This document shows positions 1 to 13,277 of a stretch of DNA of 64,000 nt, one piece after another. The position numbers were made by a program, and so were the translations under genes. Source of the stretch: Lasiosphaeris hirsuta (Eukaryota > Ascomycota > Sordariomycetes > Sordariales > Lasiosphaeriaceae); the NCBI GenBank assembly GCA_030549175.1, contig JAUKUA010000001.1, forward strand, positions 4,216,001 to 4,280,000, read 5' to 3'. How positions within the stretch are numbered: position 1 is the stretch's first letter; each line of letters opens with the position of its first letter. The notes beneath the pieces are model-generated. The model was not told the DNA's origin. It ran no database searches and was given only the letters and a program-made list of their open reading frames with translations.

Positions 1-1470
1 AGCTTGGTGAGGAAGAGGGACGCTTCAGAAAAGGGCGCTACGGTCACGATATGGCTTAGGGAACGGCTCGCAGAATACCAAGACGCCTTGGCGGCTCTGC
101 TTCAGAAGACTGGCACGGCGCATCGGGCCTTGTTACTCGCCATGGTCCTCTTGAAGGCGGAGGCACAGCACATCAACGACAAGGAAGAAGCATCGTTCCC
201 CCGGGGTTCATTTTCGCGTATTGTCACGGCAGTCCTTGAGTCACCAGCTGAGGAATTGCTACTAGTGTTCGACCAGGACTGGGTAAGCGAGTTTGATGAT
301 ATACGATTCTATGCGCTCCAGGAAATCAAGTACGGTCCTCTCCATACCCTTTTTGAGATGTGCGCTAATTGTATACAGGGTGTACCTGACTGGGCGGGAT
401 CAACCTGTTCATGAGATTGTCCGGGATAGAATCTTTGACCTGCTCATCGGCATCGAGGATGTGCCGGGGTCGAGCGAAGAACTGGAGGACTTCTACATTG
501 ATCGCCCCAACAAAAAGAAGCATGCCCTCTATTCTCTTACGCAGCACAAGAAGCAGGCACAGGAGGCCTGGATAGCACTAATGAACCTGGGGCTGAGCAA
601 GGACCAAAGGAAACAAGTTCTGGAGTCCATGGCAGGCTCGATTGCCCCTTGGTTCACCAAGCCAGAGTTATTGATGGACTTCCTAACAGACTGTTATAAC
701 TCAGGCGGCTCCCTCTCGCTCCTGGCGCTTTCGGGCGTGTTCTACCTTATCCAGGAGCGCAACCTCGACTATCCCTCTTTCTACACAAAGCTATATTCGT
801 TGCTGGACGCCGACATCCTGCATTCCAAATATCGATCCCGATTTTTCCGCCTCCTCGACCAATTCCTGGCATCTTCACATTTGCCCGCTGTTCTCGTGGC
901 AAGCTTCATCAAGCGTCTGGCCCGTCTGACACTCAATGCGCCGCCTAGTGCGGTTGTGGCCATCGTCCCATGGTTCTACAACATTTTCAAAAAGCATCCC
1001 CTCTGTACTTTCATGATGCATCGGGTACCACGAACCCAAGAGGAGAGGGATTTGCTGCAGAGCGAGGGTTTCTCAGATCCATTCTTGCCGGACGAGGTAG
1101 ATCCCATGGAGACGCATGCCATCGACAGCTGCATCTGGGAGATTGTGCAGCTGCAATCGCACTACCACCCCAACGTCGCAACCATTGCGAAAATCATCTC
1201 GGAGCAGTTCACCAAGCAGTCATATGGCCTGGAAGACTTTTTGGATCATTCCTACAGCAGTGTGAGTGCTTGCTCCCAGGAAGGAAGCTGTGTGGGACGT
1301 CAAACTGACAATACATGTTACAGCTGATTGAGGCAGAAATGTCCAAAGATGTTAAGAAGGCCCCTGTTGTGGAGTTCATGATCCCTAAGAGGATATTTAC
1401 CAAGGTCGACTCTGCAGCAGAAGAGAGCGATAGCCTGCTTGTTAGCCTTTGGGATTTTGGTTCCTCATAA
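1..1470 (+). CDS. NOC4: NOC4-like nucleolar ribosome-biogenesis protein (5' partial)
   Basis: The 3' portion of a gene cut by the window edge. Exons are <1-329, 379-1261 and 1324-1470, giving 452 visible residues and a TAA stop. Intron 1 (49 bp) has a GCTAAT branch-like site; intron 2 (62 bp) starts GTGAGT. The spliced protein matches the CBF/Mak21 (NOC) family. It contains the block around KYRSRFFRLLDQFLASSHLP, then FIKRLARLTLNAPP and the IVPWFYNIFKKHP segment, and ends in the SLWDF tail typical of NOC4. In yeast Noc4 pairs with Nop14 in the nucleolus and is needed for 40S subunit maturation. The family assignment comes from recalled consensus, so the orthology is inferred, but the domain pattern is clear. 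The N-terminus lies outside the window. Confidence 0.88.
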
Positions 1471-4400
1471 AATCGAGCCTGCCGTGTAAGTGCGTTCTTT
1501 GGCCTGAGGCATAACCGTGAACTTCACGTCTAGGGGCCTCAACTTCTCGAGCTGTTCCCTCCGCGTGGCGCAGGGCAACGTGGTGTTTGTACACCGAATG
1601 TCTCGGGAACTGGCTTTTAGGATATCGGCTGCCTCCCAGATGAAATGGGCCGGACCGGAGCCGGGGAAACAACCCCGCAATGTCAACACATAGGAACACA
1701 AAGGTGTGGAGCCGGCATAATATGGAAGCTTCAAGTGTTACGACGGCTCGAGGACGGGGGAATCTTGCGTGATGGCGACACTTGGGACCTTCGACCGCGG
1801 CCAGCCAGTTAGGAGCCAGTTAGGATGGGGGTTGATTAACCACCCTGTCACAGACAGGTGTAACTGGCCTGACTTATCTGCAGTGTTACTTCTCTTGTTG
1901 GACACGAGTTGCTGCTGACTCCAATCTCGAATTATTCCCCCACGAAACACGGAACTGTACCTATTTTCACGCCCCGATCCCTAGTATAGGGCACAGCCTA
2001 GAGATCTTGGAGTCTTCCAGCTTGTGGAGGGAACGAACAAAGAGTATTATTCTGTGATGCCGTTCATGTCTTTCGGTCTCACGATGCATCCCGTGGGAGT
2101 GTGATTGCCCCATGTCACGTCTGATTCCGTTTGCCGGGTCGTTGTCGTTGTGGGGTCCTCCTCCGAGAGCATCCCAGCTGCTTCTGGATGTCATCCTACC
2201 CATCGTTATATCGGAACGTGTAGACTTCCTGTCTGGCGAGGTTCAGATGGACCTCAAGCTGGATTCAGGCCTATGGACTGGGGATAGTGACCGTCGCACT
2301 CTCCCACCGTCGGCAGTCAGCACGAATGCGAGTCTGATATAAATCCTAGAGGGCCCGGGATCCGTAACAAGCGAGGTAGGTATGTTACGGTGGGCACAGG
2401 TGAAAGCAGGTCCGCGTCCGGCTCAGGGACGGAGTGTCAGGGCTGGACATGGGGTCACCTGGCTCAAGCTTTCGGTACGCTGTTTGTGTTGCCTGTTAGT
2501 TTCGTGTAGTAGTTCCGATATGTGTCAGGTTGTGGCACACATGAAAACGCGCCCCGAATACATGGGAAACCATCACAAGGGGTGCACAATTTAACGAACG
2601 ATTTCGGAGGCCATTACGAGTTGCGGCACACAAAATCTTGAATTAGAACAATCATGTTTGCAGGCCGGCTTTCCACCGCGGAGCAACCAGCTACTATATC
2701 ATGCACTGTTTCATTGAGTCTTGGACCTTGAGCTCAGCAAGCGAGTACTACTACCCACGTCACGCTGATGTTTGCCTTGCGCAGACGTTCGCACATTCAC
2801 AAACTCCCACCTTGGCAATACCATCGCCCACCTCGTCCGGCACACAGCCTCCTCCACAAACCCCTTCGCATTACCATGTGTACAACGCAAATAATGAACT
2901 CGCGTATCCTTCATGGCGCAATTCCCATGGGTTAGGGTTCCCACCCCTCCCCGATGGCCCAAGCCTGAGACCTAGACCTAGCAGCTTCCTCAAGCTTTAC
3001 AAACCCAGCCCCCGTGCGTGCGTGCGTGTGCATGTGCGCCGCTTTGCAGACAAAAGGGCACTGAAGCAAGCAAGGGCTTCTTCGCTTCCTTCAACCCGGG
3101 TCGGGGGAATGTCAGATGTCGAGGGGTGGAGTCCTTCCCCTTTTGTCCCTCACCGCCAGATCGGACGGACTCCATCGCCCTGGACCTTGCATACAAACTA
3201 CACAAGGGTCATTTTTTGGGAGGAAAACCTAACCCAACGAAAAAGTTTAAACCGCCTGCCCTGAACGCTCACCGAGCATTACATAGCACACACCTCTCAG
3301 GTGGGCAGGGAAGATGGAAAAGATGGGGGTGTGTGAGAGTAGAAGAGCACCCAAAACTTAACCGCAAATAGCAGCAGGTTCACAGCTGCGGGCTGGACTC
3401 CGAAGATACGACGAAACTCCCAAATAACTGCTTCCAAGGGGAGAATAACAAACGCACAAAACTACCAACATAGCCTTGCCTCACTTGATTCTTATGAAGT
3501 AAACGGGGAAAACCAAAGCTCAGCTTCACGGTGCTATTCTTGTATGGGTTGCATTTATTTCAACCTCAACAAACGCAGCCTGCTGTTGGATGTGATTACC
3601 AACAACCTTTGGTTCAGATAATCGGCGCACAACTGAAATAATATTTGGCCGATGAGTCCCGTCTTGCGAGATCGCCGACCGAGCTCGACATCTGCTGCCA
3701 CACCGCATCGCAACTGACCAACCCTATACTGCCTCCAAGATAGCCAAGGCAGCAGGATTCACAAACCCACATCAAGAGTCTATTTCCGTGCCTTATAATG
3801 CGCACTACTGAAGAAAATAAATGAAACACTTACCATAAGTGTGAGCCTTGGATTGCGCATTGCGCGTCGCGCCAAAGCGTGAGTGGCGAACTGGGGTGGA
3901 TCTCCGCCGGCCAGATCCTGCCGAGGTGAGACCACAGAGAGCTCACCGCTCACAAGCTCGGTAACCCACAGTTCCGTTTCACGGCTCTAGAATAGATCCC
4001 TTATGAGAAATCGACAACTGTCGTTGGACCGGGCTGGACCGATATTCCTGACGAAACAAGGATGGAAACTATCCATCGATATCCGCTAGGCCTTGCTTGA
4101 CCCTCTTTACCACCCAAACTCGGTTCCACGCCATCAAACATCCACGAACACCAGGGGAGGGGGAGTGCAGTCCACTTCCGCAATAAGTCCCGCCTGGGGA
4201 AAGAGTTGTGAGTCAGTCAGTTGCCCTGCAGGCAGCCGGATGTCAACCTCAGCATTGGCCTGACCGCCTCGGAATTAGACTTTCGCGGAACTACCGCCTT
4301 GAAAACCTGGGGAGCAAATAACAACAAATTCCCCTGATCCCCTGAATAGTAACCCCGGAGTAGCGTCATCAGACTGTAAAGAGCATGTGGGCAAGCTGAA

Positions 4401-7400
4401 AGGCTTCCAAGGCGCATGGGTATTGGCAGAAATGCGCCGTTGGGCAGTAAACTTGACACTTGGTTTGATGGACTAGCATCCCTCCTGATCGATCCGATAT
4501 TGAAGGGGATCGAGCTTGGCCACATATTGGGCCCCGATCATCAACGGGCGTCAAGCGGCTGGTTATTGTCCGCATAAGACGTCTTAACGGATCGTGCCTG
4601 GACAGCGGAGAGCCGGCCGTTTCTGGTTGAAACGTAACAAGCCACCAAGAGTAGAGAAAAGGATTGGGTGGGGTTCTGAAGTCTTTGCTGGAGAGCCCAG
4701 TCGGGCGCAACATCCTCGACGCCGAGGCTAGAATGTGGAGGTTATGCCCATACGAGAAAAACACAAAGGAAGCAATAATCACCAAGCAATCGCGGTCGCG
4801 GTTTGCGGCCGCGTGAGATTCGACTGTGAAGGAGGGGGGGCAGGTGGGTTGTCCAAAGCTCCGGAAACTGCGGCGCTGGGGGTGGCTGAGAAGCTGAGGA
4901 GGGAGAGAAACCCGACAATGCCGGGACATGACGACCGCCTTGAAGAATGATTGGTCTTGGTTTGCATCGCCTTGAATTTGTCGGGTCACTGCAGTGACTG
5001 CAGGGAAGCCCTATCCGGCAGTCTGCCGTCGGAAAAGGGTGTTCACCTCGTCCCGGGACCAGATCAACACCAACTACCAACACCAACAATCAACACTTTT
5101 GCCTATTTCTGCCGAGGCGCTCCTCATACGCAGCCAGCTGACCGAGAAAATGGAATGGGCGGCAAGAGCGGTGCTATTGACGTACAACTAAAAACAACCG
5201 TGACGCCTGGCTCCGGGGCGAATAAAGTGACAATCTCGCTCGCATCGACTGAAATGTCAAGTACATGCGAGTCCCGATGGATGAGGGCGCACTTGACCGT
5301 CACAACTCTGCTGGTCAAGTCAATTCAAAGACTACTGCGAAGTAGTGAATTTAGTGTGCTCGTCGTCGCAGTGGGAGGTGAGATGAATTGTCGCAGGCAT
5401 TATTGGCTGTCTGGTTGTGACTTCCCTGGGACGTTGGCTGGCTGCCAGGAGCTGTTTCTCCAGAGTCTAGCGGGCAGAGCGCAGAGAGCAAATCGACGAT
5501 GGATGCCCCGCCCTGCCCCTGGCGACGACGTCTCGATGTTGGTGACCGGGTTACCATCCGACAGACGCGTTCCTTCGCCCTTCGCGTATCAGAAGAGAAA
5601 CACACCGCACCTTGGGTCCTTTGGGTTGGGCAGAGACGATGGGTCCTGTTGCGCTTTGTTTGGGTCGCCATGGCGCGGGCCTCAGGATATGCGGCCAAAA
5701 GCACACGGTTCTGGGCGGGCAGCTCGCGCTGCGAGGTGAATGGCCAGCAGCTGCACAAGCTCCGTCCCAGCCAGTCCAAGACTCCCATTCCATCCTCAGA
5801 GGGAATACAGAGGTGGGGCCTCGGGGACCGGTCGACGCGCTGCAACCAGCCACCGCATTTTCGTTCAGGTCTGGTGATTGACTGATTGATCGAGCATTGT
5901 TTGGTGTTGTTGATGGTGAGGAAAGGGTGAGGCAAAACACCAAGTCGGCTTGGAGAGCTAGTCGATCAAGCGTATGATTAAGCAAAATAACACAGTAAAA
6001 CAAACCAAAGAGGAAACAACCGAAATGGAATGGAACGAGGCCGCGGTGCGGCAAAGACAAATGCGATGCGAGAGCCAGTGCAGCCGGCATCGGCCATCCC
6101 ATCGATCGCATCTAGGGTAACCAGAGGAAATCGTAACCTAAGGGTAGTAGCCTGAGGGTGCGGTGCGGTTCCATTGCAGGAAGGGAACGGAATCTGCTCG
6201 CTTGAACGTGCCAGAGTGTCATGTGACCGCACCGTTAGACGCTCGCACACCTGCCCACACTGGCAGCTGCAACTGGCAGTGGTTGACAACGGAGTGCCAA
6301 AGTGCAGTGAGTGCTTCCGGGTTGCGGCCAAGGCCAACCAGGGAAACCGCCAGCGGGCCCGTGGTGACTTGCACCGACTTTGCGCAGACTTGCACCTGCG
6401 CTTTCCAGCTGGGAATAGCGACCGGCGATGATTGGAACGGGGAGCTCTCGATTCGCTTCCCGCAGCACCATCAGCTCGCACCATCGCACCATCAGCTAGC
6501 ACCTTGCGCCAGTCTGCCCATCTGAGCAATCCCACACGCTGCCAAAACCTGGAACCTGCTCTGGTCTGCTGCTACTTTGCTGCTCTGCTGCTGGCGGCAT
6601 CTCCAGTCGAGCCACTGGCAATCTGGCCGCCAGAAGAAGTACTCTGCTGCGTCGCGTCGCTGTGGCCGATGAAAGCAGCGAGACGGGGGACTCGTTGGTA
6701 TTGTGGTTGACAATGACGAGATCGTGTTCGCAGGACGCCGGACATAAGTCCAATGTCAATTGTCAATGTCGATTCGAGGTGCCAATATCCGTCCTGCCCC
6801 CGATGACGAAATGGCCGAAACGGTTCGGTTTTGAGCTGCACGCCCGGAAATGCGTCTCTGGGTGAGCATCTCGTGCGGCACCAAGGACCAAAATTTACTG
6901 CCCCTCCACGCCGAGCCGGCGCTCTGTCTGGATTTGCATCGCCACGGCCGTGGCCACCGTCGGGGGAGCCTCCATAAGCACCCAGTGAGAGCCAGTGGCA
7001 CCCCGCTACCACTGGGGCTCGTATGGGTTCGTATTTGCTAAGACAAAACATGCTGTGTGTTTCTGTCGCTCAACGCCCTCACGCACCCTCGCAGCCGTCG
7101 AGCTTTGCCTCTGTCACCCCACACGAGCGCCGAGCAATGGGAAGCGATTTCCAAGCCGACGACGCGGCCAGAGTGGCTGCTTTGGCGTGCCGGAGTGGAA
7201 GGATGCCAGGCTCGACAGGCTTTGCCAGGGTGCTAAAACGGGCATCTCTCACGGGGATGGGGGGCTTCGCAACACTTCGCAGACTTCTTACACTACCGTC
7301 GCTCACGGGTTCGAGCAAACCCTGTCAAGCCCATGTCTTAGGGTGTGGGAGCTGCTATGATTCCTTGGCAGCCCACTGGCCCGAAGCCCATCAAGCCCAT

Positions 7401-8476
7401 GTTTGGGTATCAAGGCCGATTTCTGCCCAACCTGCCAGGGCGGTCGCGCGCAACCACTCGTTCTGCGAAACCCAATCACGGGGGCAGCAGCCGGCACCGT
7501 TGATGGTACCGTCGCTGCTTGTTCCTCCAATTCCAATGCTCTCCAGCTTGGCTCGCCCTGTCTGGCGAGTCCTGTCAGGTCTTGCGCTTTCGGCAACGCC
7601 CCCCGTCGCCGCATCGTGCACTGATGGAACCGGTTGGGCGAGGGGAGCAGCCATGGAGCAGCCATGCTCGAGCCGTCGACTCTCAGGGTTCCCTGGCCCC
7701 CTGGGGCTCCAAAGGAAAGCCAAGTGCAGCCAAGGGCTTGTGGGCGACCCCCGGCGACCGATCTCTGATTTGATCTCGGATGCTACCATTGCCTCCACCT
7801 AGCACCCAGCACTCCCAGTTGACGCCTCTAGCGAAGCTCTCGCAAAAACGCCCGGCAAGCCTGGCGAGACGGGCAGACTCCGCTACTCCTCTTTGGGGAC
7901 GTCTTGGACCTGTCAATCTGAGCCGGGCACGGGTTCTGGGTGCCAGTTCCAGAATAGCCCTCCCGTTAGTCTCCCGTTGCCATCTGCATGTACCGCCGCC
8001 GTCTCGCGAGGTCGCTCTCAGGAATGCCCTCAGTCCTCAGTATTCCATGTCCCGTATCGCCCTGGACCGCCCCTAGCCCAGCGCTTTCCGCGCTCCCTAC
8101 CGAGCGAGGCCGACGAGGGACCCAATCCCGACTCGAGCGTCTATCTGTCTGTTGCGCCGGCGGGCTCCTCGCTCATCCGCATCTTGTCCCGCCGTTTTGT
8201 CTGTGTTGACTGTCTCTCGGGTGTCCAGGGAAGTACTTTGGAGACCCCGGTCCCGTCAATCGGATCTCTCTGGTCGCACTCCCAGCCTCGAAGTCTCTCT
8301 CTCCCCCACACCCCCCTCCCGAAAGCGCCTCAGACTAGAACTTCCCCTCGAGGTACCACAGGCCACAGGCCTTCTGCAATTCCAGGAGCACCATTGGGCC
8401 CCGGTACGTACCATGCCCGCGCGACCCTCCCTGCTTCTTCGGCCTGACCACCCTCAACTCTGGCTCTGAATACATA

Positions 8477-8551
8477 ATGGAGGAAGCACCACCCCCGACT
8501 TCACACCATCTCAATTACAAGTCATTGACTCTCTGTACGGGATCATCTTGA
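8477..8551 (+). other. Possible upstream ORF in the bZIP leader
   Basis: An ATG-initiated frame of 24 codons plus a TGA stop, in the CT-rich region 750-820 bp before the bZIP start codon. If the transcript begins upstream of it, it would be a uORF. Whether it is transcribed cannot be seen from the DNA. Confidence 0.25.
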
Positions 8552-8638
8552 ACAGAAGCAGCATTGAGCCTGCTCACCTGTGTTTTACCATCTTCATTGT
8601 CCTCATTACAACTCTTCAGCTCTTTGCAGCTTGATCCT

Positions 8639-8640
8639 CG

Positions 8641-8676
<36 letters not shown>
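8639..8676. repeat. Compound dinucleotide microsatellite (CG)5(CA)14
   Basis: An uninterrupted alternating purine-pyrimidine tract: CG units followed directly by CA units. It lies in the presumed leader or promoter of the bZIP gene. Such tracts can adopt Z-DNA and vary in length. Confidence 0.95.
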
Positions 8677-8678
<2 letters not shown>

Positions 8679-9299
8679 ACCCACTCCACGAATTCCCGGC
8701 TTTGGTCTATACCCCTCTTTCCAGAGACGGCAGCGCAGTGCGACTTACACCAACAGAGTGTGAGTGACATTTTTCTCTCCCACCATTTTTCTGTTCTGTT
8801 ACCCGCCCATCCTCCCACACCCCCAGCTTTCAGTCTCCTCACCAGCACTCTTATCAACCCACCTTATCCTCCCCCCGATTCCCTCAGCCCAACTTTCCCC
8901 CTTCTCTGCTTGCTCTCATGCATTACCCTCCTGCAAGCTCTTGTTCCACCCTCTCTCCAGCAACACCGCTTTAGATTGAGTCATCATCGCCTTCACAAGT
9001 CTGAGAAAGGCGGTCGAGTCTTGGGAGCATCGACGATTACCCCTTGTTCAAAGAATCCCCCTACCCTCCTGCTGCCCCTTGCTCGCTTCCCCCTGCCACC
9101 CAGAATAAGAGTGACGCCTCGAACGCCCTTGCGCTCACCGCTCCCCGGTCCGCCCAACCACAACTGACACCAACCCATATAATAGACGGTCCGCACAGTT
9201 TTCGAAAGCCCAGAATCTGCAGTTACTTTGCAGCGGTCTTTCACTCGGAAGCAATTCCCCCCACCCACACACTTCACACATCACATCCTGTGGCCCAAC

Positions 9300-11221
9300 A
9301 TGGTCTCAGCAGCATTCCAAATGCAGTCCTTCTACCGGACACCGTTGACGGTCGACACAAACGCTCAGAAGTTCTTCGATGACGAGGACACGAGCATATT
9401 GGATGAGAACATCCTTGAGAGCGGCCTCGATTCGGGTTTGGAGATGTCCCCGCCAATGGTAGAGAGCAGGAGAGATTCCTTCGCTGTCTCGTCAACACTG
9501 TTCTCGCCAAAGACGGAGGATTGGCAGTCTGTTGAGATGCAGTCTGTCCCCTCAAACAACCCATTCTTCGACCAGCACAGCAACAACCCCTTCATGCGGA
9601 TGGATCAGAGCCAGCAGCAGGCGTACCAAAGCCACGGCTGGCCTATGACCAGCTCCGGATCCGCGACCCCCATGCAGACCTTCGATGGCCTCCCGGCCGA
9701 GTACGACTCCAGCGTCTCCTCCATGTTCCACAGGCCAGCAACTATGCAGGTCCAAACTCCCTTCAGCAACGCCAACAGCCAAGCCGCTCTGTTCCAACAA
9801 CTAGGACACGCAGCAGGTCAATCGCTACCCACATCACCCCAGAAGGACCACTGGATGAGCCAAGAGATGAAGAACCAGGCGATGGCCAAGAGGCCGCGCC
9901 CCGCCAGCCCTCTGATCCGCTCACACAACGAGCTCCGGAGAGGTGACGGTATCCGGAAGAAGAACGCCCGCTTCGACATCCCCGCTGAGCGCAACCTCAG
10001 CAACATCGATCACCTGATCTCGCAGTCGACAGACGAGCAAGAGATCAAGGAGCTGAAGCAGCAAAAGCGACTCCTCCGCAACAGACAAGCAGCGTGAGTA
10101 GCCCTATGCAACATAACCACAGCTTAGCTCGTATACTGACCAAGGATGACAGGCTTGACTCGAGGCAGCGCAAGAAGCAGCACACGGAACGACTTGAGGA
10201 CGAGAAGAAGCAGTACACCGAGGTCATTTCGTCCATGGAAGACCAAATCGCCAAGCTCGAGCGTGAAATGGATGGCCTGCTCCGTGAAAAGAGCACCTAT
10301 GAGGTCTACATTAGCGACTTGGAGCGCAAGCAGGAGGAGATGATCGCCACTCATACCATTGAGACGGGCGAGCTGCGCAAGAAGATCGGCGTCCTAACCA
10401 ACCACGTGCAGACCCTTGAGAGTGCCGTCCCCGCGCCGAACGCTTCCGGGTACTCCGGAAGCTTCGCCGAGATGGATGGCATGAACATGGACGGCCCGTG
10501 GGAGGAGATGCAGATGTTCAACAGCTTCCCGATGGAACAGGTCCCCGAGGTCAAGCAGGAGATGCAAATTGTCCCGGCCAAGAAGCCCGAGGTTGTCTTG
10601 ACGACGGATTGCGAGAAGCCTGCCCAACAAGGCGGCCTTTTGTTCATGCTTTTCCTCGTCGGTGCCTTTGTGCTGTCTAGCCGGTCGACACCCAGCATCC
10701 CGCGCGTCTCAGAAGATGTTCGCGCCGCGTCCGCGACCCTTCTCGAGAACGTGCTTAAGGATGCTGGCGTCCCCCACGCTTCCTCGAGCCTGGAGGCGAT
10801 GGCCCCCCAGCCGTCGGGCACCAGCTGGTCCCAGGCTACGGGGTCATCGATGCCCATCGCCGCCCCGGTCATGGATAATGTCGCTCCCTCCATGCTTGGG
10901 GACATGGTCGACTCCCTTACGCAGCCAACCGAGCAACAGACAAACGAGCAGCTCTTCTCGCTGTCGGTTTCGCAGTATAACGGCTTGAGCTCGCAGGATT
11001 TCCCGCCGAGTGCTCCGGCTGAAAAGTCGACGAGCCAAGGCAGGCGAAACCTCGCTGACGCTCTCGCCAATATGCGGAACTCGAACAAGCAGTCGGCCGC
11101 CGAGGTCTACACTCGTTCGCTGCTCTGGGACCAGATCCCAGGCGACGTCGTTCGGAACTTTGCCAAGATGGTGGCAGAGTGCAGCTCACAGCAGGGCACT
11201 GCTGGAGACGACGACACATGA
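9300..11221 (+). CDS. MeaB-like bZIP transcription factor
   Basis: Two exons, 9300-10093 and 10153-11221, encode 620 residues. The 59-bp intron splits codon 265 inside the basic region. The start is the ATG in CCCAACATGG; the open frame upstream of it has no better ATG. The bZIP basic region has the diagnostic N-x7-R pair (N261, R269) within RNRQAALDSRQRKK. Heptad positions 279, 286, 293, 300, 307, 314 and 321 are L, Y, M, L, L, Y, L, forming a coiled coil for dimerisation. The N-terminal half is rich in Ser, Gln and Pro and is probably disordered or activating. Residues 425-441 form a 17-residue hydrophobic stretch, odd for a nuclear factor. The basic region resembles fungal MeaB, a regulator of nitrogen metabolite repression; I assign this from memory of the motif, so bZIP is certain and MeaB is probable. 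The downstream 3' region is T-rich. Confidence 0.85.
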
Positions 11222-13262
11222 GTCTCTCCAACTTGAACTTAATGACTTTTTATGACGATACGAACACACAACATGACCACGACACGCCCAAAAATTTTTG
11301 CGAAGCATTCACACGCCACTCTACTTGCTCTCGTCTTCCGGTTTTTTTTTTCCCCACATCGGTCTGTCATATTCTTTCCAGCTTGCGACCTCTTTTCTCG
11401 ACTTTTTCCACATGACATACACTTGATCCGCTCCCGCGACACATCGACTCAGACCTACGCTGCTCACGCAAGCCCGAAAGTTTGTTTACACTTCCCTCTG
11501 CCCGTGACAGGATGCCTCGATTTTTTGTCTCTCTTGGCTTATTGCTTTTTTTGAAATGGCTCTTTTTGAAATATTTAGCAGGCGAGCATGGTATTTTATT
11601 TGGAATTTGGCGAAATTGCTTTTTTTGGTTGCTTATTCTTAATCTCTGTTGTTTCCTATACTTGTTCTTTTTCCCCCTCTTTTTTGGCGCATGGCAAATT
11701 TGATGGTGTCTCTACTACTACTGAGCAAAGCCTTGCTGCGAGGTTCGGCAGGCGGGTGCAGGAGGTGGGAGGGGTTTCCCTGGACATGGCGAACAATGGC
11801 GGTCTCGGTTTTTTTTTCTTTCTTCTCCCCAGGTAGGGGTTCAACTCCCACACACACTGGCATTGGCATGTCACTACTCGAGTTTTCTTATGTTTCTCGG
11901 TGGGCAAAAATCGGGGTCATGGAATGGTTAGGTTGCGGCTATTGAGTGTGAAGAGATCCAGTCTCAGCTCGGCATGACAGACCGAATACACACTCGGACA
12001 CGGCATACAGCACAGATTGGGACCCTTTTTTCTTTTTCAGCAAGCATCGGGATGGAAATGGACTTGGCATATCGGTTGCATCACATGTCTAACGATGACG
12101 ACTTTCTTTTGTCCTACACGACGCTCATTTTTTACGACACTCGGCTTCCTGCACGTCATGAAAACGGCAGATGCTTTGAGAACTCATGATGGATAGGAGG
12201 ATGAACGGTGGCGGATACTTGCTCATGAAACTGCGAGCCCGCATCACCAAGCCTACCCTACCCATTCCAGACCTCGATACAACAGGAGGATGAAGCAGGA
12301 TATTTTCGGAAGGCCGCGGCATTTTCTTTTAGCGACGGGAAAGGGAGATTCACCATTTTGCCATGCTCGGCCACTTTTTGCGACAGAGACACGCATTTTG
12401 AGCCACATCTTTTTTTGCAGCAGCAACATCAGCAGCAGCACAACGAAGAGCCACACGAGAGCTCGATTGGACATTTCCTGTACGAATCAAACGAGATACC
12501 TTGTAGTTAGGCTAGCGAAGCGTGCAAACCATAGGGTCATGTGATGCATCGCAAGCAGGCAAAGAACAAACAAAAACGCGGAATATTGCCACAAAGGTTT
12601 TTGAATAGTCTTTCTCGGTGAATTGTGCCTTGTGTGATCTTGACCGTAACTGCCCAATACACAATAGTGAGAGTAAGTAAGTGGATGGCCGATGCTCACG
12701 ATGTAGATACCTCGTCAGAAAAAGGAAACAGTCGGTGAGCGTGCAGTAATACGCAGGTGAGAGACAGGGATTCCATTTCAGAGACTCAGCCGCAGAAGCA
12801 GACGCAACTCCGTCCCAGTCGCGCTGACCAAAACACAGGTGAAGTCCCCCCCCCAACGGTAAGCTAGGTATGCCGTGATGTCAGCAGTGTAAATCCTCCA
12901 GGCCGGGTTTCGCGGCCGACTTCAGTCGCGGTGTGCTGGTGTTGGGGGCCATCAGAACTCATAAATTCGTAAACATCGGAGAGACACCTATAGCACTAGA
13001 CAGAGCTGTTAGTGGTGGCCGTGTGAGTCCCCCCTACGATTAGAACCTTACTTGATGCAGGTGGGAACTTTTGTCTTGGATAATCTTTCTATTCTATCAT
13101 ACTTTTTTTTTTCTAAACTTATCATTGAGCTAGTGGCTAGTGCTCGCTGCGTGGTTTTTACGCGGTGAGGGAATGGTGGTTGCGGGTATGCGTGATTTTG
13201 GCATCCTGATTTTCTTCTTCCCTTGGTGTCATTCGCGCTTGAGCACTTGAGCATTTCCCACA

Positions 13263-13277
13263 CCCCCCCCCCCCCCC
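13263..13277. repeat. Poly-C tract (15)
   Basis: An uninterrupted run of C on the plus strand, intergenic. Confidence 0.9.

Larger units (their letters stand above)
1471..9299. other. Long gene-free interval with CT-rich leader
   Basis: No reading frame here has the codon character, splice signals or recognisable motifs of a gene. Overlapping GC-rich frames on both strands between 4.4 and 8.4 kb look random. From about 8.4 kb to the bZIP start the plus strand becomes strongly pyrimidine-rich, which fits a long transcribed 5' leader. A small upstream frame of 24 codons starts with ATG at 8477 and stops at 8551. A (CG)(CA) repeat lies at 8639-8676. Confidence 0.6.

Noticed and set aside
4951..5739. 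262-codon plus-strand frame and overlapping minus-strand frames
   Set aside because: GC-rich DNA gives long open frames in several phases at once; none has a recognisable domain.
9300..11221. HacA/Hac1 identity for the bZIP gene
   Set aside because: The basic region and the overall protein do not fit HacA, and no Ire1-type unconventional intron is seen; MeaB-like fits better.
11832..11852. B-box-like string GGGTTCAACTCCC
   Set aside because: T stem does not pair over five bases and no A box or cloverleaf lies upstream.
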